Virus record (IMG/VR): IMGVR_UViG_3300010318_000041
Span: 1 to 25,677 of that record
From: a virus
DNA: 25,677 nt
Direction: 5' to 3' (one strand)
Positions 6,868 through 13,544 of the stretch are shown in pieces (position 1 is the stretch's first letter; every line of letters begins with the position of its first letter). The position numbers and the translations under genes are program-made. Under the pieces are notes generated by a model. The model was not told where the DNA came from, searched no databases, and saw only the letters and a list, made by a program, of their open reading frames with translations.

Positions 6868-8537
6868 ACTTCCCTCAAAAACTCTTTTATACTTTCTTTT
6901 TTAACACCCTCAATTGGTTGAAACTCTTTTTCTAAGTAATTTTCAAGCGTCATAGAAGTATCTTTAATATTTTTGGCAACTTTAACATCAGTTGGCTTTA
7001 CTTTAATACTAGCTTTGTCTTTTAATTCTTTTTTAACTTTATTAATCCAAGCGGTTTTACCCTCAAGCACCACATAGTTTCTAGCATCTGGATTAAGTGC
7101 TGGTAATTCTTCACCTTCTTTGACCTCATATGAGGTAATTGGTGTAACTATATTTTCAGTTGAAAAAAATTTTTTTGATTTAACAGCACCAGTGTCTTCA
7201 TGTTCAAATACCCAAATTCCTTTGGGTTGATTAGCGTCTGCCATTGTATCCCATTTAGGAGTACCCGGATAAAAGCATTTTCCTACTTGCTGGCTTTTGT
7301 GAATGTGACCTGATATAATTTCTTGTTGCGGAACTAACGCAGGGTCAATTCCTTCCTCACTAAAAAACCCATTCTCATATTGAGCACCAGTAAACGTCTG
7401 GTGAGCAATAAGGCAACCTGTAACACCTTGTTCGTAAAGATATTTACAATCCTCTAAAAAACTTTTGTAATCTTCATAGTATGGCATATAGCCTATATTA
7501 TCTATTTCTGTAGGTACGTCAATAATGTTTATGTTATATTTGTATTGCTCATCTAAAAGAGATACAGAATTTAAACCAGCATTTTTTGATTGCCCTAAAA
7601 TCATGTCGTGATTTCCTACTAAGGCTATTATGTCATATTGTTTTTGTATTCTTTTAAAAGTTTTTTTCCAAAAATCAAATACTTCTATTCTAATTACGCC
7701 GTGGGTATGGAACAAATCTCCTAAAAAAACTATTGTAGATACGTTATTTTCTTTTGCTATTTTTACTATAAAATCTATTAATTTTTCACAATCTTTTAAA
7801 TTATTTATTTGTAAATGTGGATCACCTACATATAAATATTTATTAAATTTTATTTTGTTTTCTATATAACTTTTTTTGTCTTTTATATAAAATGGTATCC
7901 TAATTAATTTTATGCCATTCTTTTTACAAATGTCGTTTTTTATTTCATCTCTATTGTTTATTGTAAAAAAATCTTCTTTAAAAAAATCAGTATTTTGAAA
8001 ATGTTGTTTTCCATCGTATTCAAAAGCTAACTTTAATTCTTTACAATAGCCATCCAATTCTAATTTTTTTCCTGTCTTATCATTTACAAGCCAATCAGGT
8101 CTTTCTTTTGGAAATTTTTTACCAGTGATATCCTCAAATATTTCTCTACAATATTCTTCGTTTTTGTATATTTTATTTTTTAAATGAGGTATTATCCCAT
8201 TTACTTTAAAAGAAAACAGTGTAGTTTCATATTCTTTGTTGTTTGGGCCTAAAACTTTTAATTTTTCTTTATTGCCATTGTATTTTGTAGATAGTAGTTT
8301 GTAACCTTTTTCTTCAAAAAAACCCCTGACTTCTTCTATGTTATATTGTCTTTTTCCTGCACAATAAGAACACCTGTGACCTTCTTTAAAAACCTTAAAA
8401 GACATCGGAAAAACATGTCCCTTATTACATTCCATATCTAATTTTTGTAGTTGACCTTCGTATTCATTGGAAATTAATTTATACCCTTCTTTTTCTATAG
8501 TATTTTTGACATACTTTAAAGTGTGTTTATTTGGCAT
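6864..8537 (-). CDS. Homing-endonuclease-like domain fused to SbcD/Mre11-like nuclease (T4 gp47-like)
   Basis: 557 residues in two parts. Residues 1-232 hold two copies of a roughly 60-residue module (GYKLIS/GYKLLS) of the treble-clef type, the first with Cys 37, 56 and 59. A Vsr/EDxHD-like nuclease core follows, with LELDGYC (E160, D162), EYDGKQHF (173-180) and a trailing KNGIKLIRIPF strand. Residues 233-557 are a full-length Mre11-type phosphoesterase: GDPHL (D239, H241), GDLFHTHG (D274), GNHD (308-311), H379 and SGHIH (409-413). At 325 residues this part matches T4 gp47 in size. There is no ATG, GTG or TTG codon near residue 233, so the nuclease seems expressible only as a fusion. AGGA lies upstream of the ATG. 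The start is 24 bases after the GroES-like gene stop. Confidence 0.9.
   Translation of the reverse strand: MPNKHTLKYVKNTIEKEGYKLISNEYEGQLQKLDMECNKGHVFPMSFKVFKEGHRCSYCAGKRQYNIEEVRGFFEEKGYKLLSTKYNGNKEKLKVLGPNNKEYETTLFSFKVNGIIPHLKNKIYKNEEYCREIFEDITGKKFPKERPDWLVNDKTGKKLELDGYCKELKLAFEYDGKQHFQNTDFFKEDFFTINNRDEIKNDICKKNGIKLIRIPFYIKDKKSYIENKIKFNKYLYVGDPHLQINNLKDCEKLIDFIVKIAKENNVSTIVFLGDLFHTHGVIRIEVFDFWKKTFKRIQKQYDIIALVGNHDMILGQSKNAGLNSVSLLDEQYKYNINIIDVPTEIDNIGYMPYYEDYKSFLEDCKYLYEQGVTGCLIAHQTFTGAQYENGFFSEEGIDPALVPQQEIISGHIHKSQQVGKCFYPGTPKWDTMADANQPKGIWVFEHEDTGAVKSKKFFSTENIVTPITSYEVKEGEELPALNPDARNYVVLEGKTAWINKVKKELKDKASIKVKPTDVKVAKNIKDTSMTLENYLEKEFQPIEGVKKESIKEFLREV
7842..8537 (-). mobile_element. EDxHD/Vsr-like homing endonuclease domain inserted at the front of SbcD
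   Basis: This is the DNA encoding residues 1-232 of the fusion. It looks more AT-rich than the phosphoesterase part, with long T/A runs, and carries treble-clef modules plus an EYDGKQHF nuclease core typical of homing endonucleases related to Vsr. It lies exactly in front of the codons for KYLYVGDPHL, which would be the expected N-terminus of an SbcD/gp47 protein. This suggests an invasion at the start codon. No intein splicing residues (no Cys/Ser at the start, no terminal HN) and no room for a 5' exon were seen. Confidence 0.6.
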
Positions 8538-8561
8538 TTATTTCAATCCTTTTTTTTATAC

Positions 8562-8888
8562 TTAGTCATTATTATCCTTAATAAAAATTACATCTTTCAT
8601 TTCACCAACAATAAAGCCTTCAGGAAATTCTTCGCTTTCTAAAATTTGTTTGGCCCAAGCCTTAGTGTATAAAGTTTCTTCTTTAAAATAAATTTTTGTA
8701 CCTTTATTAATCCACTTAATATTATTGCCTATTTCAATAGCTGCGTCAACTAAAAGTTCAAGTTCTTCAACTCCAACCTTTTGTTTTGTTATGGCAAAAC
8801 CTGTAACCGCCTGATGTTCTTCAAGTTGCCTGATTTTTTTGTGAGGTTTCAAAATTAAATTACCATTAAAAGATGATTTTTTATTCAT
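8562..8888 (-). CDS. GroES-like co-chaperonin (divergent)
   Basis: 108 residues that align along their length with the GroES pattern. LILKPHKKIRQL matches the N-terminal strand (IRPLHDRV in GroES). EEHQAVTGFAITKQ matches the mobile loop, with TGFAI where GroES has GGIVL, the tripeptide that docks on GroEL. AAIEIGNN matches VLAVGNG, INKGTKIYF matches VKVGDIVIF, and the C-terminal GEMKDVIFIKD matches SESDILAIVE. The dome/roof loop is shortened. The phage also encodes a GroEL-like protein 11 kb upstream (20160-21944), the obvious partner. The ATG overlaps the sigma-factor stop (ATGA) and AAAGGAG lies just upstream. The alignment was made by eye; a distant beta-barrel protein cannot be excluded. 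Confidence 0.7.
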   Translation of the reverse strand: MNKKSSFNGNLILKPHKKIRQLEEHQAVTGFAITKQKVGVEELELLVDAAIEIGNNIKWINKGTKIYFKEETLYTKAWAKQILESEEFPEGFIVGEMKDVIFIKDNND

Positions 8889-9922
8889 AGGTCAACTCCT
8901 TTAAGCCTTATTACTTTTTGTTCAATTAATTTTAATTTTTGACAAGCATATAAAACCGCTTGTAATGCGTCTTTTTTAGCTACTTTTGTTTCTACATTAT
9001 TTGATTCATCTATATAAGTATCATATACCGCAAACCCTTTGTCATCGACTTCAGTTTCAGTTTCAATACTACAAATATTTGAGCCATTGAGTATATCGTT
9101 AAGTTCATAATCTTGAAGAACTCTTTTATCACCAGATTCTTTTAGATAATGATTAATGGCTTCTAATAGTAATTCAGGGTCTTCAATTTTTTCACGACTT
9201 TTTAATAAGTTAGCTTTATAAATAATTTTCTTGTCAGATGGAAAATAGTGAAGAGAAGTTTGATTGTATAAGTCCATGATATTACTTTTCATTCTAGCAA
9301 TACATACACTTCTAAAAACTGTTCTAAATGGCCCTACCCATTTATCTACACCTGTACAAAGCCCGGCTACTGATGAAGAAATCATATCCATAAGACCTAA
9401 ATGATTTTTAGGTGTGGCTTTAAAAAATTTCATGGCCATATTGATTGCTAATGGCATACTATTTTCAATAATTTTTTGCCTTACTTCTTGATGTTCTTTC
9501 CAAGCATTGGCAGCTTTTTTTGGCAAGTTACCTCGCCAATTTTCAATTACAAATATCATAAATTTATAATTAATATGAAATTTTTTAATTTCCTGAACAT
9601 CATCTTTTTTAAATGCTGGCGAAACAAATTTACCAAATGTTTTTGAATCTTCTCTAAAATATGGCCTAGCTGTAAGAATATTTCCTTTTTCAATTTTAAT
9701 AAACATTAAAAATTTTTGATATATTTTGTCGCTTTGTTTATAAGAATTAATGGTTTCTCTGAAAATTTCTTCTAGTTCCATTATTCTTTCAACTTGAGCT
9801 TTTTGTTGGGCAGTAAACTCTTTTTTATTTAATTTTTTGCCCTTATTATTTTTTTCTAGTATTTTGGCAATACTGTTTGCTAAATTGTAGAAAACCGGGT
9901 CGTTGACCTTCTTTCTGTTCAT
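8885..9922 (-). CDS. Phage RNA polymerase sigma factor lacking region 4.2
   Basis: 345 residues. Residues 148-225 match sigma region 2 (RQKIIENSMPLAINMAMKFF, GLMDMISSSVAGLCTGVDKW, then FRTVFRSVCIARMKSNIMD), the part that binds core polymerase and melts the -10. A helical region-3-like segment follows (about 245-285). Residues 318-345 match region 4.1 (ALQAVLYACQKLKLIEQKVI, then RLKGVDL), but the protein stops exactly where the -35-binding helix-turn-helix of region 4.2 should begin. The 147-residue N-terminal part is lysine-rich and unrecognised. T4 gp55 late sigma factors also lack a -35-binding region. It is encoded between the UvsW-like helicase and the GroES-like gene, with an ATGA overlap to the latter. 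Confidence 0.8.
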   Translation of the reverse strand: MNRKKVNDPVFYNLANSIAKILEKNNKGKKLNKKEFTAQQKAQVERIMELEEIFRETINSYKQSDKIYQKFLMFIKIEKGNILTARPYFREDSKTFGKFVSPAFKKDDVQEIKKFHINYKFMIFVIENWRGNLPKKAANAWKEHQEVRQKIIENSMPLAINMAMKFFKATPKNHLGLMDMISSSVAGLCTGVDKWVGPFRTVFRSVCIARMKSNIMDLYNQTSLHYFPSDKKIIYKANLLKSREKIEDPELLLEAINHYLKESGDKRVLQDYELNDILNGSNICSIETETEVDDKGFAVYDTYIDESNNVETKVAKKDALQAVLYACQKLKLIEQKVIRLKGVDL

Positions 9923-9923
9923 G

Positions 9924-12476
9924 TTACACCTTTATAAATTTTATTTCATTTGTTGTTTCTTTATACATAGAAAGTCTTTTTTGCAAATGATTTTCTAAAA
10001 GACTTATGTTGCTTACTCTAAAATCATAAATTTTTGAATAAGGCTTGGGCTTGTGATAGCCCTTGTATTTACTGTTTTCAAGAATACGGACACTTCTACC
10101 AACAGCCCCCTGCTTAGTTCTGGTTTCAGAACCGCCGCCAACCCAATTTATAGTATTGTGTGTGCAGTACATATTTGTTCCTGTTGCAATACAGCTTGTA
10201 CCAATAAGAACTCTTACTTGTCCAAGGTTGAAGGCCTCAACTGCTTCATCGACTTTTCGAGTTTCCAAACCGAATTTAGCAGCATCAGCCTTTGATGCAG
10301 AATGTACATATTCAAAGGGAACATTTAACCTGTCAACCAACATCCTAATCTGTTCCAATTCCTCCACCAAGATTAATGTTGATTCCTGAGCTTGATTCCA
10401 AGCTGAGTTAGCAATTTTAGTCGCAATATCGGCAATGTTTGGGTTGTACAAAAATTGTTTTCTTTTGGCTTTTAGTGGGTCTGTATAGTTCTTACTGTCT
10501 CTGCTTGTAGTTTCAAAAACAAAAAATTTTACTGGACAAATGTACCCACCATCTACGGCTTCTTTTGTTGTTAATTTATATACTTTTTTACCAATAATAG
10601 ATTCTAATAGTTTATCTTTACCATCACCTCTAACCTGAGTACCTGACAAGAAGAAGCGATATGGAACGGCGTTTAGTACGCCATGAAATACTGTTTCAAG
10701 AGTTTCAGCCGCAAGTGTGTGAGACTCGTCACCAATTACTACATCAGCATTGGCAAAAAAATCAAAAGCCTCAGTACCCGGCTTGAGCATCGTAAGTGAT
10801 TTTGATACACATACTGTGAAAAGTTTACCTAATTTTTTCTTACCAGCTCCATAGGCTCCAACATTTGATTTTCCAAAATGGTGCTCAAACTTTTCTAAAA
10901 TCTCTAAAAAAATAGATTTACTAGGAGTTACAATAACTGTTTTAAGCCCTAGCTCACGGGCTAGGGTTAAAATAATAGCTGTTTTACCCGAATTATGAGT
11001 TACTGTAAAATCATTCATTACATATAAATTATCACAATCAACTTCAAAACCGAAGTACTCATCTTCTGGTAGCTCTTCAACTTTAAAGCCAGTTCTTAGT
11101 ACATTTTTTATTTGTTTTCTTGGTCGAGCTTTTTTTCTTTCCAATAAAACAGGTATTCTATTTATATCTCCAGAAATTGTAACTTTATAATAAATACCTT
11201 CAGTTCCATTTTGAGATTTCTTTTTTTCTTCTTTTTGATATGCGGCAAACCCCAAAGACCTTGCGATAAAAAGTATGTCATCGGATAGTTTTTTATTTTT
11301 TTGAGTAATTTCGTAGTAGTTATTACCTAGATATCCATCTGAATCTATTAAACCAGCCAAAACTTTTAATCTACTTTCTTCAGAATTTATTTTAAAATCT
11401 TCTGGAATGTGTTTGTTGTATATTAAATTATAATGTTTTAAATTATTTCTTAATACATTCAGACCCATGCCTCTTAGTGGGTTATATATATAAAAAGTTT
11501 TTGCCAGATTGTTTTCTGATATAACCTCTTTTCTTACATTCAGTCCTAGTTGTCCTGCGTATTTAACCCATTCATCTTCTAATTTTTTATCCATCGTTGT
11601 TAAAGAAGGTCCGTCTGAACTACCATCACCTAGCCATAGTCCTAAAATATATGGGTCTATTGCGGTTAATCTACCTTCAAAGTTAATACCTGTTCTGTAT
11701 AATTTATATCTATGTTTAAATGATTTTGTCTGTTTTAAATAGTCTTTAACAGAAATGTTTACAACAGGATTTGCACCTTTAAAGTCTTTTCTTCTCTTTT
11801 TATCTTCAGTTCTATATTGCGATTGATTGTTTGTTTTTTGTAAAGATAAAATATGCCCCATATTTACAACAAAAAAATCTCCTTTAACAGGTATTATTTT
11901 TGCCATTTTTTCTTTGCCTCTGTGTAGTTTTAAAACTTTACGAGGTTTCGAGTCTGGCCCCATTAAAAAATCTCCTACTTTAACATCTTCTACTTTTTTT
12001 AAAGAACCGTTGTACATTAAAATTTCCTGACCTTTAGCGTGACACCCCGTACAAAGCTCTACACAGCCATGTTTTGCTTGAATAAGACGTTCTACAGATT
12101 CTTTCTGGTATGGATATAGCTCAAATGGCAAAGTTTTTCTCCATGGCATTTTGCGTGGCTCTGGGTAGCTAATACGGTTGTGTATATCAAAACTATACCC
12201 AGACAAATATGGTAAAGAACCCGGATGAAAAGCCAATTTTTGGTTAGAATCTAGTGTTAGCATACAAGTTTTTAATTTAGATTCTAGTTCTTTCTTTCTC
12301 AAATCATAAGTATGGGGCTTGTTTTGCTGTAACCATCTGTTTTTTTTAAGTTTTTGCAAAGCAAATTGGGCTGACGTATCACTATAAGTCAGGCTTTTTT
12401 TCAAATCATCGACAACTTCCCTATTGGGAGTTTCGAGGTAACATTTGGTTGGATTTTCTATCGTAATCTTTATCAT
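9924..12476 (-). CDS. UvsW-like SF2 helicase with LAGLIDADG intein in the P-loop
   Basis: 850 residues from ATG at 12476 (MIKITIENPTK). A GTG at 12494 is in frame but lies inside the promoter-like element. The host protein is an SF2 DNA helicase: Walker A ELCTG/SGKTAI split by the intein, Walker B GDESH (D589-H592 in numbering from the GTG), motif III LSGT, and motif VI around KQGAVGRSVRIL. An unusual roughly 125-residue N-terminal domain precedes the helicase core. UvsW in T4 unwinds R-loops and branched DNA, switching replication mode. Without the intein the protein is about 499 residues, the usual UvsW size. No Shine-Dalgarno is seen before the ATG, and the -10-like element ends about nine bases before it. 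It heads the run of genes down to 5807. Confidence 0.92.
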   Translation of the reverse strand: MIKITIENPTKCYLETPNREVVDDLKKSLTYSDTSAQFALQKLKKNRWLQQNKPHTYDLRKKELESKLKTCMLTLDSNQKLAFHPGSLPYLSGYSFDIHNRISYPEPRKMPWRKTLPFELYPYQKESVERLIQAKHGCVELCTGCHAKGQEILMYNGSLKKVEDVKVGDFLMGPDSKPRKVLKLHRGKEKMAKIIPVKGDFFVVNMGHILSLQKTNNQSQYRTEDKKRRKDFKGANPVVNISVKDYLKQTKSFKHRYKLYRTGINFEGRLTAIDPYILGLWLGDGSSDGPSLTTMDKKLEDEWVKYAGQLGLNVRKEVISENNLAKTFYIYNPLRGMGLNVLRNNLKHYNLIYNKHIPEDFKINSEESRLKVLAGLIDSDGYLGNNYYEITQKNKKLSDDILFIARSLGFAAYQKEEKKKSQNGTEGIYYKVTISGDINRIPVLLERKKARPRKQIKNVLRTGFKVEELPEDEYFGFEVDCDNLYVMNDFTVTHNSGKTAIILTLARELGLKTVIVTPSKSIFLEILEKFEHHFGKSNVGAYGAGKKKLGKLFTVCVSKSLTMLKPGTEAFDFFANADVVIGDESHTLAAETLETVFHGVLNAVPYRFFLSGTQVRGDGKDKLLESIIGKKVYKLTTKEAVDGGYICPVKFFVFETTSRDSKNYTDPLKAKRKQFLYNPNIADIATKIANSAWNQAQESTLILVEELEQIRMLVDRLNVPFEYVHSASKADAAKFGLETRKVDEAVEAFNLGQVRVLIGTSCIATGTNMYCTHNTINWVGGGSETRTKQGAVGRSVRILENSKYKGYHKPKPYSKIYDFRVSNISLLENHLQKRLSMYKETTNEIKFIKV
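10992..12044 (-). mobile_element. Intein with LAGLIDADG homing endonuclease
   Basis: A 351-residue in-frame insertion starting at Cys (CHAKGQEILMYNGS, block A) and ending VTHN (block G). The next host residue is Ser of the P-loop (SGKT). Block B is NMGHILSL, block F is FGFEVDCDNLYVMNDFTVTH. Two LAGLIDADG helices are visible: YILGLWLGDG (about 282-291) and VLAGLIDSDG (378-387), both with the catalytic acidic residue. All splicing residues (Cys1, penultimate His, terminal Asn, Ser+1) are present, so it should be splicing-competent, and the endonuclease also looks intact. Insertion in the Walker A loop of an ATPase is a common intein site because it is highly conserved. Confidence 0.93.
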
Positions 12477-12483
12477 ATAACTA

Positions 12484-12489
12484 TATAAT
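12484..12489 (+). promoter_or_regulatory. Candidate -10 (TATAAT) for the endolysin gene
   Basis: The same AT-rich sequence reads TATAAT on the plus strand, 23 bases before the endolysin ATG at 12512, with AAGGAGAG as ribosome binding site between. No -35 is recognisable. The two divergent genes may share overlapping promoter sequence. Confidence 0.3.
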
Positions 12490-12493
12490 ATCA
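12485..12493 (-). promoter_or_regulatory. Candidate extended -10 promoter before the UvsW-like helicase
   Basis: The minus strand reads GTGATATTATATAG (TG-n-TATTAT). A transcript from this site would start near 12478, two bases before the ATG at 12476, so the helicase mRNA would be nearly leaderless, in line with the absence of a Shine-Dalgarno. The 15-mer TGATATTATATAGTT is identical at 21958-21972 before the chaperonin gene. No -35 consensus is visible. Confidence 0.5.
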
Positions 12494-12511
12494 CAAAAAA
12501 AAGGAGAGATT

Positions 12512-12931
12512 ATGTCTTTTAAATATAGTGCCAAATCTCTAGCAAAATTAAATACTTGCCACCCAGATTTGCAAAAAATACTTAAAAAAGCAATAAAACA
12601 CTATGATATCACTATCTTAGAAGGTGTTCGTACCAAAGAATGCCAAGAAGAGCTAGTTCGTACCGGTATGTCAAAAACTATGGACTCTAAACATTTGAAA
12701 CAAGCTGATGGCTATTCTCATGCCGTTGACTGTGCTCTTTGGCCGGTTGATTGGAATGACCGTGATAGGTTTGTATTTCTACAAGGTTATCTCAAGGGTT
12801 TAGCTGACCAAATGAAAGAAGCTGGTGAAATTAGCCATTCTCTTCGCCTTGGTGTAGATTGGGACGGTGATGGTAATATCAAGGAACATTCTTTCTTTGA
12901 TGGGCCTCACATTGAGCTTTCTTTGAAGTAA
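12512..12931 (+). CDS. M15-family peptidase endolysin
   Basis: 139 residues and the only convincing plus-strand gene. The fold is that of the zinc-dependent M15 (D-Ala-D-Ala / L-Ala-D-Glu) peptidases used as phage endolysins. ILEGVRTKECQEELV is the conserved early segment. DSKHLKQADGYSHAVDC supplies the SxH...AxD zinc ligands (H61 and D73, H70 nearby), and FFDGPHIEL supplies the third His (H133) and a neighbouring Glu. The length is typical for a single-domain M15 endolysin such as that of T5. There is no signal peptide or SAR segment, so it would need a holin. AAAGGAGAG precedes the ATG. The 3' end overlaps a minus-strand membrane-protein gene by 53 bases. Confidence 0.9.
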   Translation: MSFKYSAKSLAKLNTCHPDLQKILKKAIKHYDITILEGVRTKECQEELVRTGMSKTMDSKHLKQADGYSHAVDCALWPVDWNDRDRFVFLQGYLKGLADQMKEAGEISHSLRLGVDWDGDGNIKEHSFFDGPHIELSLK

Positions 12932-13091
12932 ATATGACTCCATACATATAATATAAAAAAACAGCCATTCCACTAACATATAAAAGATAGCCGGGTAGAG
13001 ATAGTACATTTTCCTCTACAAATTCCCATGAACTGTAGGATAGGTAAGTACAAAAAAAACACATCCAAATATAAATTAATTTATTTCTCAC
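12879..13091 (-). CDS. Small two-helix membrane protein (holin candidate)
   Basis: 70 residues from GTG at 13091, with AGGG eight bases upstream. Two hydrophobic segments are visible, around LIYIWMCFFCTYLSY and PGYLLYVSGMAVFLYYMYGV, followed by a basic tail (SKKAQCEAHQRKNV). The start overlaps the end of the 45-residue gene by 11 bases, and the last 53 bases run antisense to the endolysin gene. Size and topology fit a class II holin, and the neighbour is the endolysin, but no holin family signature is recognised. It could instead be an inner-membrane partner of the cytochrome. The overlap with a gene on the other strand lowers certainty that it is real. Confidence 0.45.
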   Translation of the reverse strand: MRNKLIYIWMCFFCTYLSYSSWEFVEENVLSLPGYLLYVSGMAVFLYYMYGVIFTSKKAQCEAHQRKNVP

Positions 13092-13218
13092 AATTATGCC
13101 CTGCCCAATTTATTTTTTCTGCAATTGAACCTTTTTTATTACAGGCTTGTTCTTCAATATAATTTGCACCTAAAATAACAAGTAATATAAGTACAAATAC
13201 AACTATAGCACTTTTCAT
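13081..13218 (-). CDS. 45-residue single-pass membrane or secreted peptide
   Basis: A short ORF: ATG at 13216-13218 forms a TAATG overlap with the preceding stop and ends TAA at 13081. It begins MKSAIVVFVLILLVILGANY and continues with a polar tail of about 25 residues containing C26 and C43. The hydrophobic segment 4-17 with a Lys at position 2 suggests an N-in signal anchor, placing the Cys-containing tail in the periplasm. It is the fifth gene of the helicase/cytochrome operon and overlaps the next one. A spanin-like lysis role or a periplasmic partner of the cytochrome are both conceivable; neither is shown. Confidence 0.55.
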   Translation of the reverse strand: MKSAIVVFVLILLVILGANYIEEQACNKKGSIAEKINWAGHNCEK

Positions 13219-13544
13219 TAATAAACTCCAACTTTAGCTTTTGGATGCTTGGTACAGTCTTTTCTAATTCTTTTTAGAAAATTTAAAGCACCTTCATAGT
13301 CACCCCACCCATTTTCGGGGTTCATTGCTCTATATTTTTCTGGGTCAGATTCCATTTTATTAATTGCAATGTTTAAATGTTTAATAGCATCTTCACAACC
13401 CATTTGGTGAAGCCCTCTAAGACCCTCTTCTAAATTGAAAGAATTGTAATACATTGGCGATACATTATAAGTGTAATTTCCACACTCTTCTACAGAAGAA
13501 TCTTCAATTCCAGTATTGATTATAATATCTACATCCCAACTCAT
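13218..13544 (-). CDS. Conserved phage protein of unknown function (MSWDV family)
   Basis: 108 residues beginning MSWDVDIIINTG. A Cys/Asn/Tyr-rich core (ECGNYTYNVSPMYY), the segment GLRGLHQMGCEDAIKHLNIA and the signature NPENGWGDYEGALNFL are all clear. I recognise this overall pattern (SWDV..., TYNVSPMY, NGWGDYE) as a small family that recurs in phages and bacteria without known function. No signal peptide, so cytoplasmic. The ATG overlaps the cytochrome gene stop (ATGA), so it is co-translated with it. Confidence 0.7.
   Translation of the reverse strand: MSWDVDIIINTGIEDSSVEECGNYTYNVSPMYYNSFNLEEGLRGLHQMGCEDAIKHLNIAINKMESDPEKYRAMNPENGWGDYEGALNFLKRIRKDCTKHPKAKVGVY

Noticed and set aside
10053-10389. 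Plus-strand frames opposite the helicase C-terminal domain
   Set aside because: No motif, no ribosome site, and fully inside conserved helicase motif V/VI coding sequence.
12477-12494. Upstream GTG start giving a six-residue extension of the UvsW-like helicase
   Set aside because: The GTG is part of the shared promoter-like element, no ribosome site precedes it, and MIKITIEN is a natural N-terminus.
12800-13009. Hydrophobic 69-codon minus-strand frame overlapping the endolysin end
   Set aside because: It overlaps the endolysin much more than the 70-residue frame does, is not coupled to the upstream gene and looks like a shifted shadow of the two-helix frame.
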